From positions 665,909-729,908 of the forward strand of contig NZ_JH601133.1 in NCBI RefSeq assembly GCF_000245795.1: DNA of 64,000 nucleotides, in the 5' to 3' direction. The stretch comes from Facklamia languida CCUG 37842 (GTDB lineage: Bacteria; Bacillota; Bacilli; Lactobacillales; Aerococcaceae). Positions within the stretch are counted from its first letter, which is position 1. Every line of letters starts with the position of its first letter. Below, one piece after another: positions 16,757 through 25,477 of this stretch. A program made the translations under genes and the position numbers. A model generated the notes under the pieces. The model had not been told where the DNA came from. It made no database searches and was given only the letters and a program-made list of their open reading frames with translations.

Positions 16757-17110
16757 TTAGTCTAATAAGTCTTGCACTTTATCGCCAGCTGCGTTGGCAG
16801 CATCTTTGGCCAACTTCATGATTTCATTGAAACCATCGCTGACTTTAGAAGTGACTTGATTTGAAGAGTTAGCAAACTTCATTAAGCTGTTAATTTCAGC
16901 ATCTGAAAGTTCATCAACAATGGCTACTAACCGATCGCTACCATTCAACTTATGCTTAACATAAGCTTTGGCTTTTTCACGGTTGACAACACCTTGAACA
17001 TGGTGACGAGTATCTTCATCCACCATCGCATAAATAGCAAGACCGGCAACAGCTGCGACAGCAGCAGTTCCTAATAAGAACTTTCCAAGACCTTGATTGT
17101 TTTTACTCAT
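16757..17110 (-). CDS. Hypothetical membrane-anchored protein, YtxH-like layout
   Basis: 117 residues: a short basic N-terminus, one membrane span (FLLGTAAVAAVAGLAIYAMV, about residues 11-30), then a helical, mostly soluble tail with charged repeats ending DKVQDLLD. GAGGAGG precedes the ATG and a strong terminator follows. The arrangement resembles small YtxH/general-stress proteins, but no diagnostic motif is present. It sits beside the heat-shock operon, which may be chance. Confidence 0.65.
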   Translation of the reverse strand: MSKNNQGLGKFLLGTAAVAAVAGLAIYAMVDEDTRHHVQGVVNREKAKAYVKHKLNGSDRLVAIVDELSDAEINSLMKFANSSNQVTSKVSDGFNEIMKLAKDAANAAGDKVQDLLD

Positions 17111-17215
17111 TTGACTTCCTCCTCTAATCTGGAATCAGGTTAATCATTATCTAATTGAACACCTTCATTATACCACCAATGCTAGGTGATTAATAATAAT
17201 ATGCTTGAGGTCTGT

Positions 17216-19693
17216 CTAGGCCTTGGACCGGTTGTTAATATTAATCGATCCAGACCGGCCACCAATGGTAATCTGGTCGCCTAATTCAATCGACCCATCG
17301 AGCAACATCTCACTGAGTTCATCCTCAATCTGCTTCTGGATGGCACGTCGGATCGGACGCGCGCCATATTCTGGATCAAAGCCACTTTCGGCAATGATGT
17401 CCACAGCTGTTTCTGTAATTCTGGCCTTAATTTCCATATCGGCTAAGCGACTAATGATCACAGCAGTATGGAGCTTGACAATCTCACGAATCTGGTCCTT
17501 GGTCAAGGACTTGAAGACAATCGTCTCATCGATCCGGTTCAAGAATTCTGGTCGAAAGGCCCGCTTCAACTCTTCCATAATCCGTGCTTCCATGGCCTTG
17601 AAGTCATGACTATAATCCACCGCCCCAAAGCCAACTGATTTGTCATCACGTAGCGCGGTTGCCCCCAAGTTGGAGGTCATAATAATGATCGTATTGCGGA
17701 AGTCGACCTGTCGTCCCTTGCCGTCCGTCAACTGACCATCATCAAAGACTTGGAGTAATAGGTTAAAGACATCGGGATGGGCCTTTTCAATCTCATCTAA
17801 TAGAATGACTGAATAGGGCTTCTGTCTCACTTTCTCAGTGAGTTGGCCTGCCTCATCATAACCGACATAGCCGGGAGGGGACCCGATCATCCGGGAGATG
17901 GAGTGCTTCTCCATGTATTCGGACATATCAATTCGGATCATATTCTCTTGTGAGCCAAACATGGAATCTGCCAGCGTCTTAGCCAATTCAGTCTTACCAA
18001 CCCCGGTAGGCCCTAAGAATAAGAAGGAACCGATCGGACGTTGGGGACTCTTGAGGCCAGACCGAGCCCGTCGGATGGCACGGGCCACCGATGAAACGGC
18101 TGCATCCTGGCCGATCACTCGTTCATGTAATTCCTCTTCTAGGTGAACCAACCGCTTCGATTCTGTTAGATTCATCTGGTGGATAGGCACACCGGTTGCC
18201 ATGGCAATCACTTCACTGACTTCTTCACTGGTCACGCATGGCCGTTCAACCACTTGGTCTTGGTCCGTCTTTTTCTTCTTATTCGCGGTTTTTTGGATGG
18301 CTTCTTCGACCTTGACTTCTTCTTCGCGCAAGTCTGCTGCTAAGTCAAAATTCCGCTCCAGGATGGCCTGCTCCTTCCGCTTACTGATCGCCTTTAATTG
18401 GACTTCTAATTCTTGAATATTGTAAGGATCTTGTCCGCGTTCAATCCGGACCTTGGCAGCTGCTTCATCAATGAGGTCCACTGCCTTGTCTGGCAACTTG
18501 CGTTCCGTCAAATAACGGGCACTTAATTTAACAGCAGCTTCAATCGCCTCATCCGTGATCTCGACCTGGTGGTGGTCTTCATATTTAGACCGTAAGCCGG
18601 TGATAATCTCAATCGATTCAGCAGGTGTAGGTTCATCAATCACCACCTTGGAGAAGCGGCGCTCCAAGGCGGCATCCTTCTCAATATGCTTTTGGTATTC
18701 GTCAAAGGTCGTAGCACCAATCGTTTGGATCTCACCGCGGGCAAGGGCCGGCTTCAGGATATTGGCCGCATCAATCGCACCTTCGGCTCCCCCAGCCCCC
18801 ATCAAGGTATGAAGTTCATCAATAAAGAGGATGACTTGACCCTCCTGGGCGATCTCTTCAATAATCTTCTTCATCCGCTCTTCAAATTCACCGCGGTACT
18901 TGGTTCCTGCCACTAGGGCCGCCGTATCCAGCATCATCAACCGCTTGGTCATCAATTCCTTCGGCACCTTGCCTGAAACCATGGCTTGGGCAAGTCCTTC
19001 GGCAATCGCGGTCTTGCCAACCCCGGGTTCGCCCACCAAGACCGGATTGTTCTTGGTCCGGCGTGAAATAATCTGGATCATGCGCCGAATCTCTTCTTCA
19101 CGGCCAATCACAGGGTCCAACTGATTATCGCGGGCTAGTTGGGTTAAGTCTCTGGAGACACTGTCCAGGGTCGGGGTGGGGGAATCGGAGGCTTGATTCT
19201 TGTTTGCCTTGGCTTGCCGGCGGTTCTGTTGGTCCGACTTCTTCTGAGGACTGACCCCCATTTCTTCAAAGATCGCCTGGCGCAGTTGGCCCAAATCAAT
19301 GGACAAGTTCTTTAAGAGAACCGTCGCTAAGATTTCTTCTTTAATTAAGGCCAATAACAGGTGTTCCGTTCCCACTCTGGCTGCCCCCAGTCGCTTGGCA
19401 TCCGTCGAGGCATTCATGATCACCTTCTTGGCCCGAGGAGAATAAGGAATAATGGCTTCCCCCTGCGTGCGGGGCTGGCTCACTTTGCCATGAATGATTT
19501 CCAATTCATGGAGGAGTTCAGAATAATCCGCCCCAAATTCACGTAAAATCGTTCCCGCAATCCCACGTTCTTCTCTGGCGAGACCTAAGAGAATATGTTC
19601 CGTGCCAACGGCTTGGTGTCTTAAATAGTAGGCATGTTCCGCCGCATAGAGCATGGCTTGGCGGGCACTTTCAGTAAATAACTCTTCAAACAT
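17216..19693 (-). CDS. clpC: ATP-dependent protease ATPase subunit ClpC
   Basis: 825 residues, the usual length. Double Clp-N repeat (residues about 1-150), first AAA module with GEPGVGKT and [13 protein letters not shown], a middle domain with a UVR-like segment ([20 protein letters not shown]), and a second AAA module with [14 protein letters not shown]. ClpC unfolds substrates for ClpP and controls stress proteins. It lies 11 bases after ctsR, in one operon. The mcsA and mcsB genes found between them in Bacillus are absent, as is usual in Lactobacillales. Confidence 0.96.
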   Translation of the reverse strand: MFEELFTESARQAMLYAAEHAYYLRHQAVGTEHILLGLAREERGIAGTILREFGADYSELLHELEIIHGKVSQPRTQGEAIIPYSPRAKKVIMNASTDAKRLGAARVGTEHLLLALIKEEILATVLLKNLSIDLGQLRQAIFEEMGVSPQKKSDQQNRRQAKANKNQASDSPTPTLDSVSRDLTQLARDNQLDPVIGREEEIRRMIQIISRRTKNNPVLVGEPGVGKTAIAEGLAQAMVSGKVPKELMTKRLMMLDTAALVAGTKYRGEFEERMKKIIEEIAQEGQVILFIDELHTLMGAGGAEGAIDAANILKPALARGEIQTIGATTFDEYQKHIEKDAALERRFSKVVIDEPTPAESIEIITGLRSKYEDHHQVEITDEAIEAAVKLSARYLTERKLPDKAVDLIDEAAAKVRIERGQDPYNIQELEVQLKAISKRKEQAILERNFDLAADLREEEVKVEEAIQKTANKKKKTDQDQVVERPCVTSEEVSEVIAMATGVPIHQMNLTESKRLVHLEEELHERVIGQDAAVSSVARAIRRARSGLKSPQRPIGSFLFLGPTGVGKTELAKTLADSMFGSQENMIRIDMSEYMEKHSISRMIGSPPGYVGYDEAGQLTEKVRQKPYSVILLDEIEKAHPDVFNLLLQVFDDGQLTDGKGRQVDFRNTIIIMTSNLGATALRDDKSVGFGAVDYSHDFKAMEARIMEELKRAFRPEFLNRIDETIVFKSLTKDQIREIVKLHTAVIISRLADMEIKARITETAVDIIAESGFDPEYGARPIRRAIQKQIEDELSEMLLDGSIELGDQITIGGRSGSININNRSKA

Positions 19694-19704
19694 TCCATCA
19701 CCTC

Positions 19705-20184
19705 TTAATTGTTTTCTGCTTTCAGTTCATATTTGAGTTCTTGAAGAAAGGTCGATAATAATAGGGCGCGCGCCATTTGGTCTTGGTTGGAGAGACTATG
19801 TAAGACCGACTTCTCAATCACAGAGAGGATCAACCGCCCTTCTCTGGCAGTAATAATCTCCTTATCAACCAGCGTTTCAATGATGGCGACACCATTTCGA
19901 TAGGATAATTTATCCCCGATTAAGTCCAACATGGAATCCACTTCGGCTGCATCATTGGCTAACTCCACTTTCAGGATGCGGATATAACCCCCGCCCCCAC
20001 GCTTACTCTCAACAAAATAACCATGTTCTTGAGTAAAGCGCGTGTTGATCACATAATTAATCTGCGAAGGAACACAATCAAAGTGATCGGCAATATCACT
20101 GCGCCGAATCTCTAAATAATGGGTATTCTGCAAGAAGCTCTTCAAGTAGGCTTCAATGATATCCGACATATTCCGCTGCGACAC
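19705..20184 (-). CDS. ctsR: Heat-shock repressor CtsR
   Basis: About 159 residues from the GTG at 20184, which has GGAGGTGG five to seven bases upstream; the longer frame from 20199 would start inside that site. Winged-helix DNA-binding part (MSDIIEAYLKSFL, HFDCVPSQINYVINTRF), and the conserved glycine-rich wing RGGGGYIRI with the thermosensing tetraglycine. It represses clp genes at normal temperature. Its own operator overlaps the transcription start. Confidence 0.95.
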   Translation of the reverse strand: MSQRNMSDIIEAYLKSFLQNTHYLEIRRSDIADHFDCVPSQINYVINTRFTQEHGYFVESKRGGGGYIRILKVELANDAAEVDSMLDLIGDKLSYRNGVAIIETLVDKEIITAREGRLILSVIEKSVLHSLSNQDQMARALLLSTFLQELKYELKAENN

Positions 20185-20212
20185 ACGCACCACCTCCATT
20201 CGTTAAATTAAC

Positions 20213-20282
20213 ATTGACTTTCTTTGACTATTATAACCAAAAAGGACCCCTTCGACAAGTCATTTGGTCAAAATTAGTCTAA
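20213..20282 (-). promoter_or_regulatory. ctsR-clpC promoter with CtsR operator(s)
   Basis: Minus strand TTGTCG (20253-20258) and TATAAT (20230-20235) are 17 bases apart. Immediately after the -10 lies AGTCAAA-GAA-AGTCAAT (20213-20229), matching the CtsR heptamer repeat RGTCAAANANRGTCAAA except for the last base. A second, poorer match (GGTCAAAATTAGTCTAA, 20266-20282, plus orientation) flanks the -35. Together they indicate autorepression. Confidence 0.88.
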
Positions 20283-20551
20283 GGTCCGACTGGACAAGTG
20301 CTCGTCCACTCTGACTGTCTTCCTTGACCTAATTTCTCCAGGCTGGGTCTACTCGACATTATCAAGAGAGTTAACTGTAGGGTCTTATAGGTGACTTGAT
20401 CCCGTCGATAATTAAAGGCAGAGGCGGCCTTCTTCAGTTAAAAAATGCTAGGATCCTGGTCTGGAAAGTCGGCCCATATTTTCTTAAAATGTTCTAAAGC
20501 TTGATGTGTACAAATTAGTATGAAACTTATCTTTTTTATTTAAAAAAATGT
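20283..20551. other. Intergenic region between ctsR and nrdJ
   Basis: No gene or RNA element recognised between the divergent promoters. Confidence 0.4.
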
Positions 20552-20580
20552 TTGTTTTTTATGGATAAAATCATTATACT
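20552..20580 (+). promoter_or_regulatory. Promoter of nrdJ
   Basis: TTGTTT (20552-20557) and TATACT (20575-20580) spaced by 17 bases. Confidence 0.7.
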
Positions 20581-20601
20581 ATCTTAAGTGAAGTGTCCTA
20601 A

Positions 20602-20649
20602 ACACAAGATATGGGGTTCTGCTCCTCGTTTTGTTCCTATATCTTGTGG
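20602..20649 (+). promoter_or_regulatory. Pair of NrdR boxes upstream of nrdJ
   Basis: ACACAAGATATGGGGT (20602-20617) matches 13 of 16 positions of the NrdR consensus acaCwAtATaTwGtgt. TTCCTATATCTTGTGG (20634-20649) matches mainly in its right half. The boxes start 32 bases apart, three helical turns, as is usual for NrdR. They lie downstream of the -10, so a roadblock type of repression is likely. Confidence 0.7.
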
Positions 20650-20700
20650 TTGAATGGACCTAATAACGCTACTAAATAATCAGAGAGGATGACCCCACCC

Positions 20701-23307
20701 ATGTCGACCCCAACCCCAACCTCCCCTGTTATTACTTGGAACCAGGCGGGCTTGAATGAAGCTATCAAACAATTCCCCCAAGTGACCCCGATCACCGATG
20801 AGATGAAGATTACCCATGCAGGTGTTTCGCGGATGGTCATGTTAGACCGGTATGCCTTCAAGGATACGGCTAAGATCACTCTGGCTCCTGGTGACCTTGT
20901 CGTCTTAACAGTGAAACAAGATCCCTCCTATCCTGCTAGAGGGATTGGTATTGTGCAAACCATCGATTGGGATCAGCACCAAGCCACGATCCTGATTGAA
21001 GAAGAGTACCGCGGCCCTCTAGAAAGTGACCAAGAGAAGGAAACTGGACTAGTCACACGGTCAATTGATAGCCTGGATAAGCCCTTAGAAATCTATTATG
21101 AACAGATTGCCCATCGGAATGCGCGTGGGCTGGCTGAAATCGAATCCGATCCTGCCAAGGTTCAAGAAAGTTTCGATGCCTTCTACCACCAGCTCTCACA
21201 GATGAACTTTGTCCCAGCCGGCCGGGTCCTTTATGGAGCAGGTTCCCAAACAGATGTCACCTATTTCAACTGTTATGTGATGCCCTATATCCCCGATTCA
21301 AGAGAAGGGATTGCGGAGCATCGTAAGGAAGTCATGGAGATCATGTCGCGTGGAGGTGGTGTTGGAACCAATGGTTCCACCCTCCGTCCCCGCAACACAT
21401 TAGCACGTGGGGTCAATGGTAAATCATCCGGGTCCGTCTCTTGGCTGAATGATATTGCGCAATTAACCCATTTGGTTGAACAAGGTGGATCCAGACGGGG
21501 CGCTCAAATGATTATGTTGGCTGACTGGCATCCTGATATTATTGAATTCATTATCTCTAAGATGCAAAACCCACGGATTCTTCGCTACTTAATTGAACAG
21601 ACCAAGGATGACCAGATCAAGCAGCTTGCCCATGAAAAGCTAAAATTTGTCCCTCTTAGCTTGAATGAACAGACCATGCATGAAGCGATTATCGCCCAGG
21701 CTAATGAAGAGTCCGGCTTCAATGCGGATATTATTGCCCACTCCAAGGCCATGTTACGTGATGGCGGCCATTATACCGTCCACAAGGAAGACTTCCTGAC
21801 AGGGGCCAACATCTCCGTGACCATTACAGACGACTTTATGCAGGCCGTTCAAGCTGATGGCGATTGGGAATTACGCTTTCCTGATGTGGAACATTATAAT
21901 GAAGCGGACATGGAGGCTTATAACACCCAGTGGCATCAAGTCGGAGATGTGCGTGAATGGGAGGCGCTAGGTTATTCTGTGCGCACCTACCGCACCATCC
22001 CAGCCCGCGAATTATGGAAGCTGATTAATATCTGTGCCACTTATTCAGCTGAACCTGGTATCTTCTTTATCGATAATGCCAACCAAGATACCAACGCGAC
22101 CGCCTACGGTCAAAAAGTGGTCGCAACCAATCCATGTGGTGAGCAGCCACTTGCCCCTTATTCTGTCTGCAACCTGGCAGCCATCAATCTCGCCAACATG
22201 GCCAACCAAGAAGACCAAACCGTCAACTTTGACAAGCTCAAAGAGACCGTACGCACCGGTGTCCGACTTCAAGATAATGTCATTGATGCGACCCCTTACT
22301 TCTTAGAAGCCAACCGTAAACAAGCCCTCGGTGAGCGCCGGATTGGCCTCGGGGTAATGGGCTTAGCAGACCTGCTGATCTACACCAACCACCGTTACGG
22401 ATCAGCTGAAGGCAATGCGGTCATTGATCAAGTCTTTGAAACCATTGCCATCACCGCTTATGAGACCTCGATCGAATTAGCCAAAGAGAAGGGCAGCTTC
22501 CCCTTCCTAGTTGGAGCGGATGACCAAGCCACCCAAGAGCTGAGAGAGAAATTCGTCCAAACAGGTTATATGCAGAAGATGCCAGACCATATCCGTCAAG
22601 GGGTCTTAGAGCATGGAATCCGCAACTCCCACCTCTTAACCGTTGCGCCAACTGGCTCAACCGGTACCATGGTTGGTGTCGCGACCGGACTGGAACCCTA
22701 CTTTGCCTTCAAATATTACCGGTCAGGTCGTCTCGGTAAGTTCATCGAAGTCAATGCAGGGATTGTCCAAGACTACCTGGCCCAACACCCAGAAGCCGAT
22801 GCAGACCACTTACCTGAGATCTTTGTTTCGGCCATGGAACTGGAACCTGAAGAACACGTGGATGTTCAAACAACCATCCAACGTTGGGTCGATTCCTCGA
22901 TTTCTAAAACTGTTAATGCTCCAAAGGGCTACACGGTGCAACAAGTTGAGAAAATCTATGAACGCCTCTATACAGGAGGTGCCAAGGGCGGAACTGTCTA
23001 TGTCGATGGATCACGCGACTCTCAAGTCTTAACCCTCAAGGCAGAGGAGAATGAACAAGACCAAAACATTGCCCTCTTCGAAGTCGAAGACCAAGAAATC
23101 CGAGTCGTTGAAGAAGCTGATGAACTACGTCAATTAGTGGAATTGGCTGAGAAGGACCACTTGGCGCAGAGTGGCCATACCGATGATGTCGTCTACGGGT
23201 CTGAAGTAGGCGATACCTGCCCTATCTGCCGTAAAGGCATTGTAGAAGATATGGGAGGGTGCAACACGTGTACCAACTGTAATGCCCAATTGCGGTGCGG
23301 CCTCTAA
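20701..23307 (+). CDS. nrdJ: Class II (adenosylcobalamin-dependent) ribonucleotide reductase
   Basis: About 868 residues from ATG 20701; an upstream ATG at 20689 touches the ribosome site and is less likely. It reduces ribonucleotides using a B12-derived radical, with or without oxygen. Seen: the substrate-site cysteine (TYFNCYVMPYI), GGGVGTNGSTLRPRN, the finger-loop NPCGEQPLAPYSVCNLAAINL, the APTGSTGTMVGVATGLEP loop, and a C-terminal cysteine cluster (CPICRKG...CNTCTNC) that probably recharges the active site. A single-gene unit with its own terminator; NrdR boxes lie upstream. A second, B12-independent reductase is encoded 10 kb downstream. Confidence 0.93.
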   Translation: MSTPTPTSPVITWNQAGLNEAIKQFPQVTPITDEMKITHAGVSRMVMLDRYAFKDTAKITLAPGDLVVLTVKQDPSYPARGIGIVQTIDWDQHQATILIEEEYRGPLESDQEKETGLVTRSIDSLDKPLEIYYEQIAHRNARGLAEIESDPAKVQESFDAFYHQLSQMNFVPAGRVLYGAGSQTDVTYFNCYVMPYIPDSREGIAEHRKEVMEIMSRGGGVGTNGSTLRPRNTLARGVNGKSSGSVSWLNDIAQLTHLVEQGGSRRGAQMIMLADWHPDIIEFIISKMQNPRILRYLIEQTKDDQIKQLAHEKLKFVPLSLNEQTMHEAIIAQANEESGFNADIIAHSKAMLRDGGHYTVHKEDFLTGANISVTITDDFMQAVQADGDWELRFPDVEHYNEADMEAYNTQWHQVGDVREWEALGYSVRTYRTIPARELWKLINICATYSAEPGIFFIDNANQDTNATAYGQKVVATNPCGEQPLAPYSVCNLAAINLANMANQEDQTVNFDKLKETVRTGVRLQDNVIDATPYFLEANRKQALGERRIGLGVMGLADLLIYTNHRYGSAEGNAVIDQVFETIAITAYETSIELAKEKGSFPFLVGADDQATQELREKFVQTGYMQKMPDHIRQGVLEHGIRNSHLLTVAPTGSTGTMVGVATGLEPYFAFKYYRSGRLGKFIEVNAGIVQDYLAQHPEADADHLPEIFVSAMELEPEEHVDVQTTIQRWVDSSISKTVNAPKGYTVQQVEKIYERLYTGGAKGGTVYVDGSRDSQVLTLKAEENEQDQNIALFEVEDQEIRVVEEADELRQLVELAEKDHLAQSGHTDDVVYGSEVGDTCPICRKGIVEDMGGCNTCTNCNAQLRCGL

Positions 23308-23322
23308 TCATTAAACCCCTCT

Positions 23323-23358
23323 AGGCTTGGAAGTGATTTGTCTTCCAAGCCTTATTTC
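23323..23358 (+). terminator. Terminator of nrdJ
   Basis: GGCTTGGAAG (23324-23333) pairs with CTTCCAAGCC (23342-23351), then TTATTTCTT. Confidence 0.85.
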
Positions 23359-23388
23359 TTGCTTTTAACCCTGTCTATTCGTTATAAT
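23359..23388 (+). promoter_or_regulatory. Candidate promoter for oppA1
   Basis: TTGCTT (23359-23364), 18 bases, TATAAT (23383-23388); 47 bases ahead of the ATG. The -35 overlaps the end of the nrdJ terminator tail. Confidence 0.55.
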
Positions 23389-23435
23389 GAGATCATTCTA
23401 ATCAGTGTTTGATTGTTTCCAAAAGGAGTGTTCAA

Positions 23436-25073
23436 ATGTTTAAAAAAATAAGCAAAATTCTCTTAACCAGCTTGATTGGGCTAAACTTCATGGGCGCGCC
23501 GCTTCAAGGTCAGGCACAAGACGTTCAAATCGATCCCTCTGTTGACCAACGCCTTTCCATTATGACCATTGGTGAGTTAGCCACCCTCGACTCTATGCTC
23601 TACAATGATACCCCTTCTTCAGATATGATCGGTCAGATCTTCGAAGGACTCTACCGGGTATCCACTGGATCAGAAGTGGAATTGGGGCAAGCAGAAGATG
23701 TCGCCATCTCTGAAGATGGTCTGACTTATACCTTCACCTTACGCCAAGGCCTCACCTGGTCGAACGGTGACCCGATTACCGCACAAGACTATGTCTACAC
23801 CTACCAACGTCTTGTCGATCCTAATAATGCCAACACCTCTTCTTCCGTCGAAGTCTTCAAGAACGCAGCAGCCATCCGGAATGGCGAAAAAGACTTAGAA
23901 GAATTAGGAGTAACTGCTAGCGATGACCATACCCTAGTGATTGAATTAGAATACCCTGCGCCTTATCTGCCTAAGCTCTTGACGGGCTCACGCTTCATGC
24001 CGGTCAATCCTAAAATGGTCGAAGAGCATGGGGATGCCTATGCCACTTCTGTTGACACCTTAGCTATGAACGGTCCTTTCTTACTCCAGAATTGGACCGG
24101 GACTGAATTAGAATGGCAACTCGTTAAGAACCCTAATTATTGGGACCAAGAGCATGTCTACCTCGACGAAGTGAGTGTTTCTGTCGTTAAAGAGACTGGA
24201 ACCGGAGCAGACCTGTTTGATGCCGGTGAATTAGACTATGCCATCCTAAATGATCAATTTGTAAGCCAATATCAAGGAGTTGAGTTCTTCCACCAAGAAC
24301 CTAAGGCGACCATCGGTCATATCCAATTTAATGCAACCAAAGAACCGACCAATAATGCGAGTCTCAGACGTGCCATTACCCAAGCCATCGACAAGGATAC
24401 CTATGCCAAGAGTGTTATCCAAGATGGGTCTACCCCATTAAATGGCTTAGTCCCTGCAGGATTTGATGTCAATGAAGCGGGCGAAGATTTCCGTGAACAA
24501 GCTGGCGACCTGCTCCCTTATAACCCTGAAGCAGCACTGGCTGATTGGGAACAAGCTAAGAAAGAATTAGGGGTTGACCAGTTAGAACTGGAACTCTTAA
24601 TCTCGGATGCCGACCTATCCAGAAAGACCGCCGAATATATTCAAGCTCAGCTAGCGACGAACCTTCCTGGCTTAACCATCACCATCCGGTCTGTCCCCTT
24701 GCAAAACCGACTTGAATTCCAACGAGCTTTAGACTTTGACTTCTTCTATGGAACTTGGGCACCCGATTATCAAGATGCCATGAACTTCGTCGAACAGTAT
24801 GCAACCGATGGTGGGATCAACTTTGGCCAATATTCCAACGCTGAAGTCGACAAATTAGTGGAAGAAGCGCGTTTCGACCTAGCCAATGACCCTGAGCAAA
24901 GACGTCAAGCCCTCATCCAAGCTGAAGCAATTATGATTGGTCAAGATGCCTATGGCTCTGCCCTCTACCAGGCGGCCAACTCCTACCTCTTAGCCCCTCA
25001 AGTCCAAGGCTTTGAAGTTCTTCCCTTCGGTCGGACGATCAACCTAAGAACCACCTATATTACAGCAAACTAA
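23436..25073 (+). CDS. oppA: Oligopeptide ABC transporter substrate-binding protein (copy 1)
   Basis: About 545 residues, family 5 peptide binder. ATG 23436 is chosen for AAAAGGAG in front and a proper signal peptide (MFKKISKILLTSLIG, cleavage after GQA). The family signature region is present (ISEDGLTYTFTLRQGLTWSNGDPITAQDY). No lipobox cysteine. Related to the next gene, with which it shares the domain order and length. Each copy may bind a different peptide set for the same OppBCDF. Confidence 0.9.
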   Translation: MFKKISKILLTSLIGLNFMGAPLQGQAQDVQIDPSVDQRLSIMTIGELATLDSMLYNDTPSSDMIGQIFEGLYRVSTGSEVELGQAEDVAISEDGLTYTFTLRQGLTWSNGDPITAQDYVYTYQRLVDPNNANTSSSVEVFKNAAAIRNGEKDLEELGVTASDDHTLVIELEYPAPYLPKLLTGSRFMPVNPKMVEEHGDAYATSVDTLAMNGPFLLQNWTGTELEWQLVKNPNYWDQEHVYLDEVSVSVVKETGTGADLFDAGELDYAILNDQFVSQYQGVEFFHQEPKATIGHIQFNATKEPTNNASLRRAITQAIDKDTYAKSVIQDGSTPLNGLVPAGFDVNEAGEDFREQAGDLLPYNPEAALADWEQAKKELGVDQLELELLISDADLSRKTAEYIQAQLATNLPGLTITIRSVPLQNRLEFQRALDFDFFYGTWAPDYQDAMNFVEQYATDGGINFGQYSNAEVDKLVEEARFDLANDPEQRRQALIQAEAIMIGQDAYGSALYQAANSYLLAPQVQGFEVLPFGRTINLRTTYITAN

Positions 25074-25091
25074 AAGAGTGAAATTTAAGGG

Positions 25092-25120
25092 TTGACGTCT
25101 TTCAGATTTTCATTTACAAT
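25092..25120 (+). promoter_or_regulatory. Promoter of the T-box leader
   Basis: TTGACG (25092-25097) and TACAAT (25115-25120), 17 bases apart. Confidence 0.75.
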
Positions 25121-25126
25121 GATTCT

Positions 25127-25440
25127 CAATTAACCGAATAATAAACAATGTGATGAAAAGATAAGTAACTTGTCCCTTCTTGATACAGAGAGCCCACGGT
25201 CGGTGAGAGTGAGCCTGGAAGCCAAGCGAAAATGGTCTTGGAGCATTCACTCGATGAGCCTCGGTAAGTTGAGTGCGGGTTCTCCCGTTATAGAGGCGGA
25301 GTCTGACTAGCCCCAAGTGGTGAAAGTACTCCCAGAGGGAATATTAGTGATAATATTCTAAAAAAAGGTGGTACCATGGAATTCGACTTCCATCCTTTAT
25401 CTAATCTTGATTAGATGGGGATGGAAGATTTTTTTATTTT
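25127..25440 (+). promoter_or_regulatory. T-box leader upstream of oppA2, probably tRNA-Phe-responsive
   Basis: The parts occur in canonical order: an AGTA motif near 25163, AGAGAG at 25188, the GGTGAGAG distal-loop element near 25202, the specifier region ending TGAGCC near 25260, the T-box AAGGTGGTACCATGG (25365-25379), and a strong terminator whose stem CCATCC...GGATGG (25390-25424) is followed by AAGATTTTTTT. By alignment with typical Ile leaders (specifier then ACC/ACT...TGAG) the specifier is TTC (25246-25248), read by tRNA-Phe. The bulge TGGT would pair with a tRNA ending ACCA, consistent with tRNA-Phe. Uncharged tRNA would permit transcription of the peptide-binding gene. Confidence 0.88.
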
Positions 25441-25477
25441 CCTCCCCTAGTCGAAAGAAATTTTAGGAGGAAATCTG

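Noticed and set aside
25110-25130. Fur-box-like string around AATGATTCTCAAT ahead of the T-box
   Set aside because: It overlaps the -10 of the leader and matches the 7-1-7 pattern poorly; the gene concerned is a peptide binder, not iron-related.
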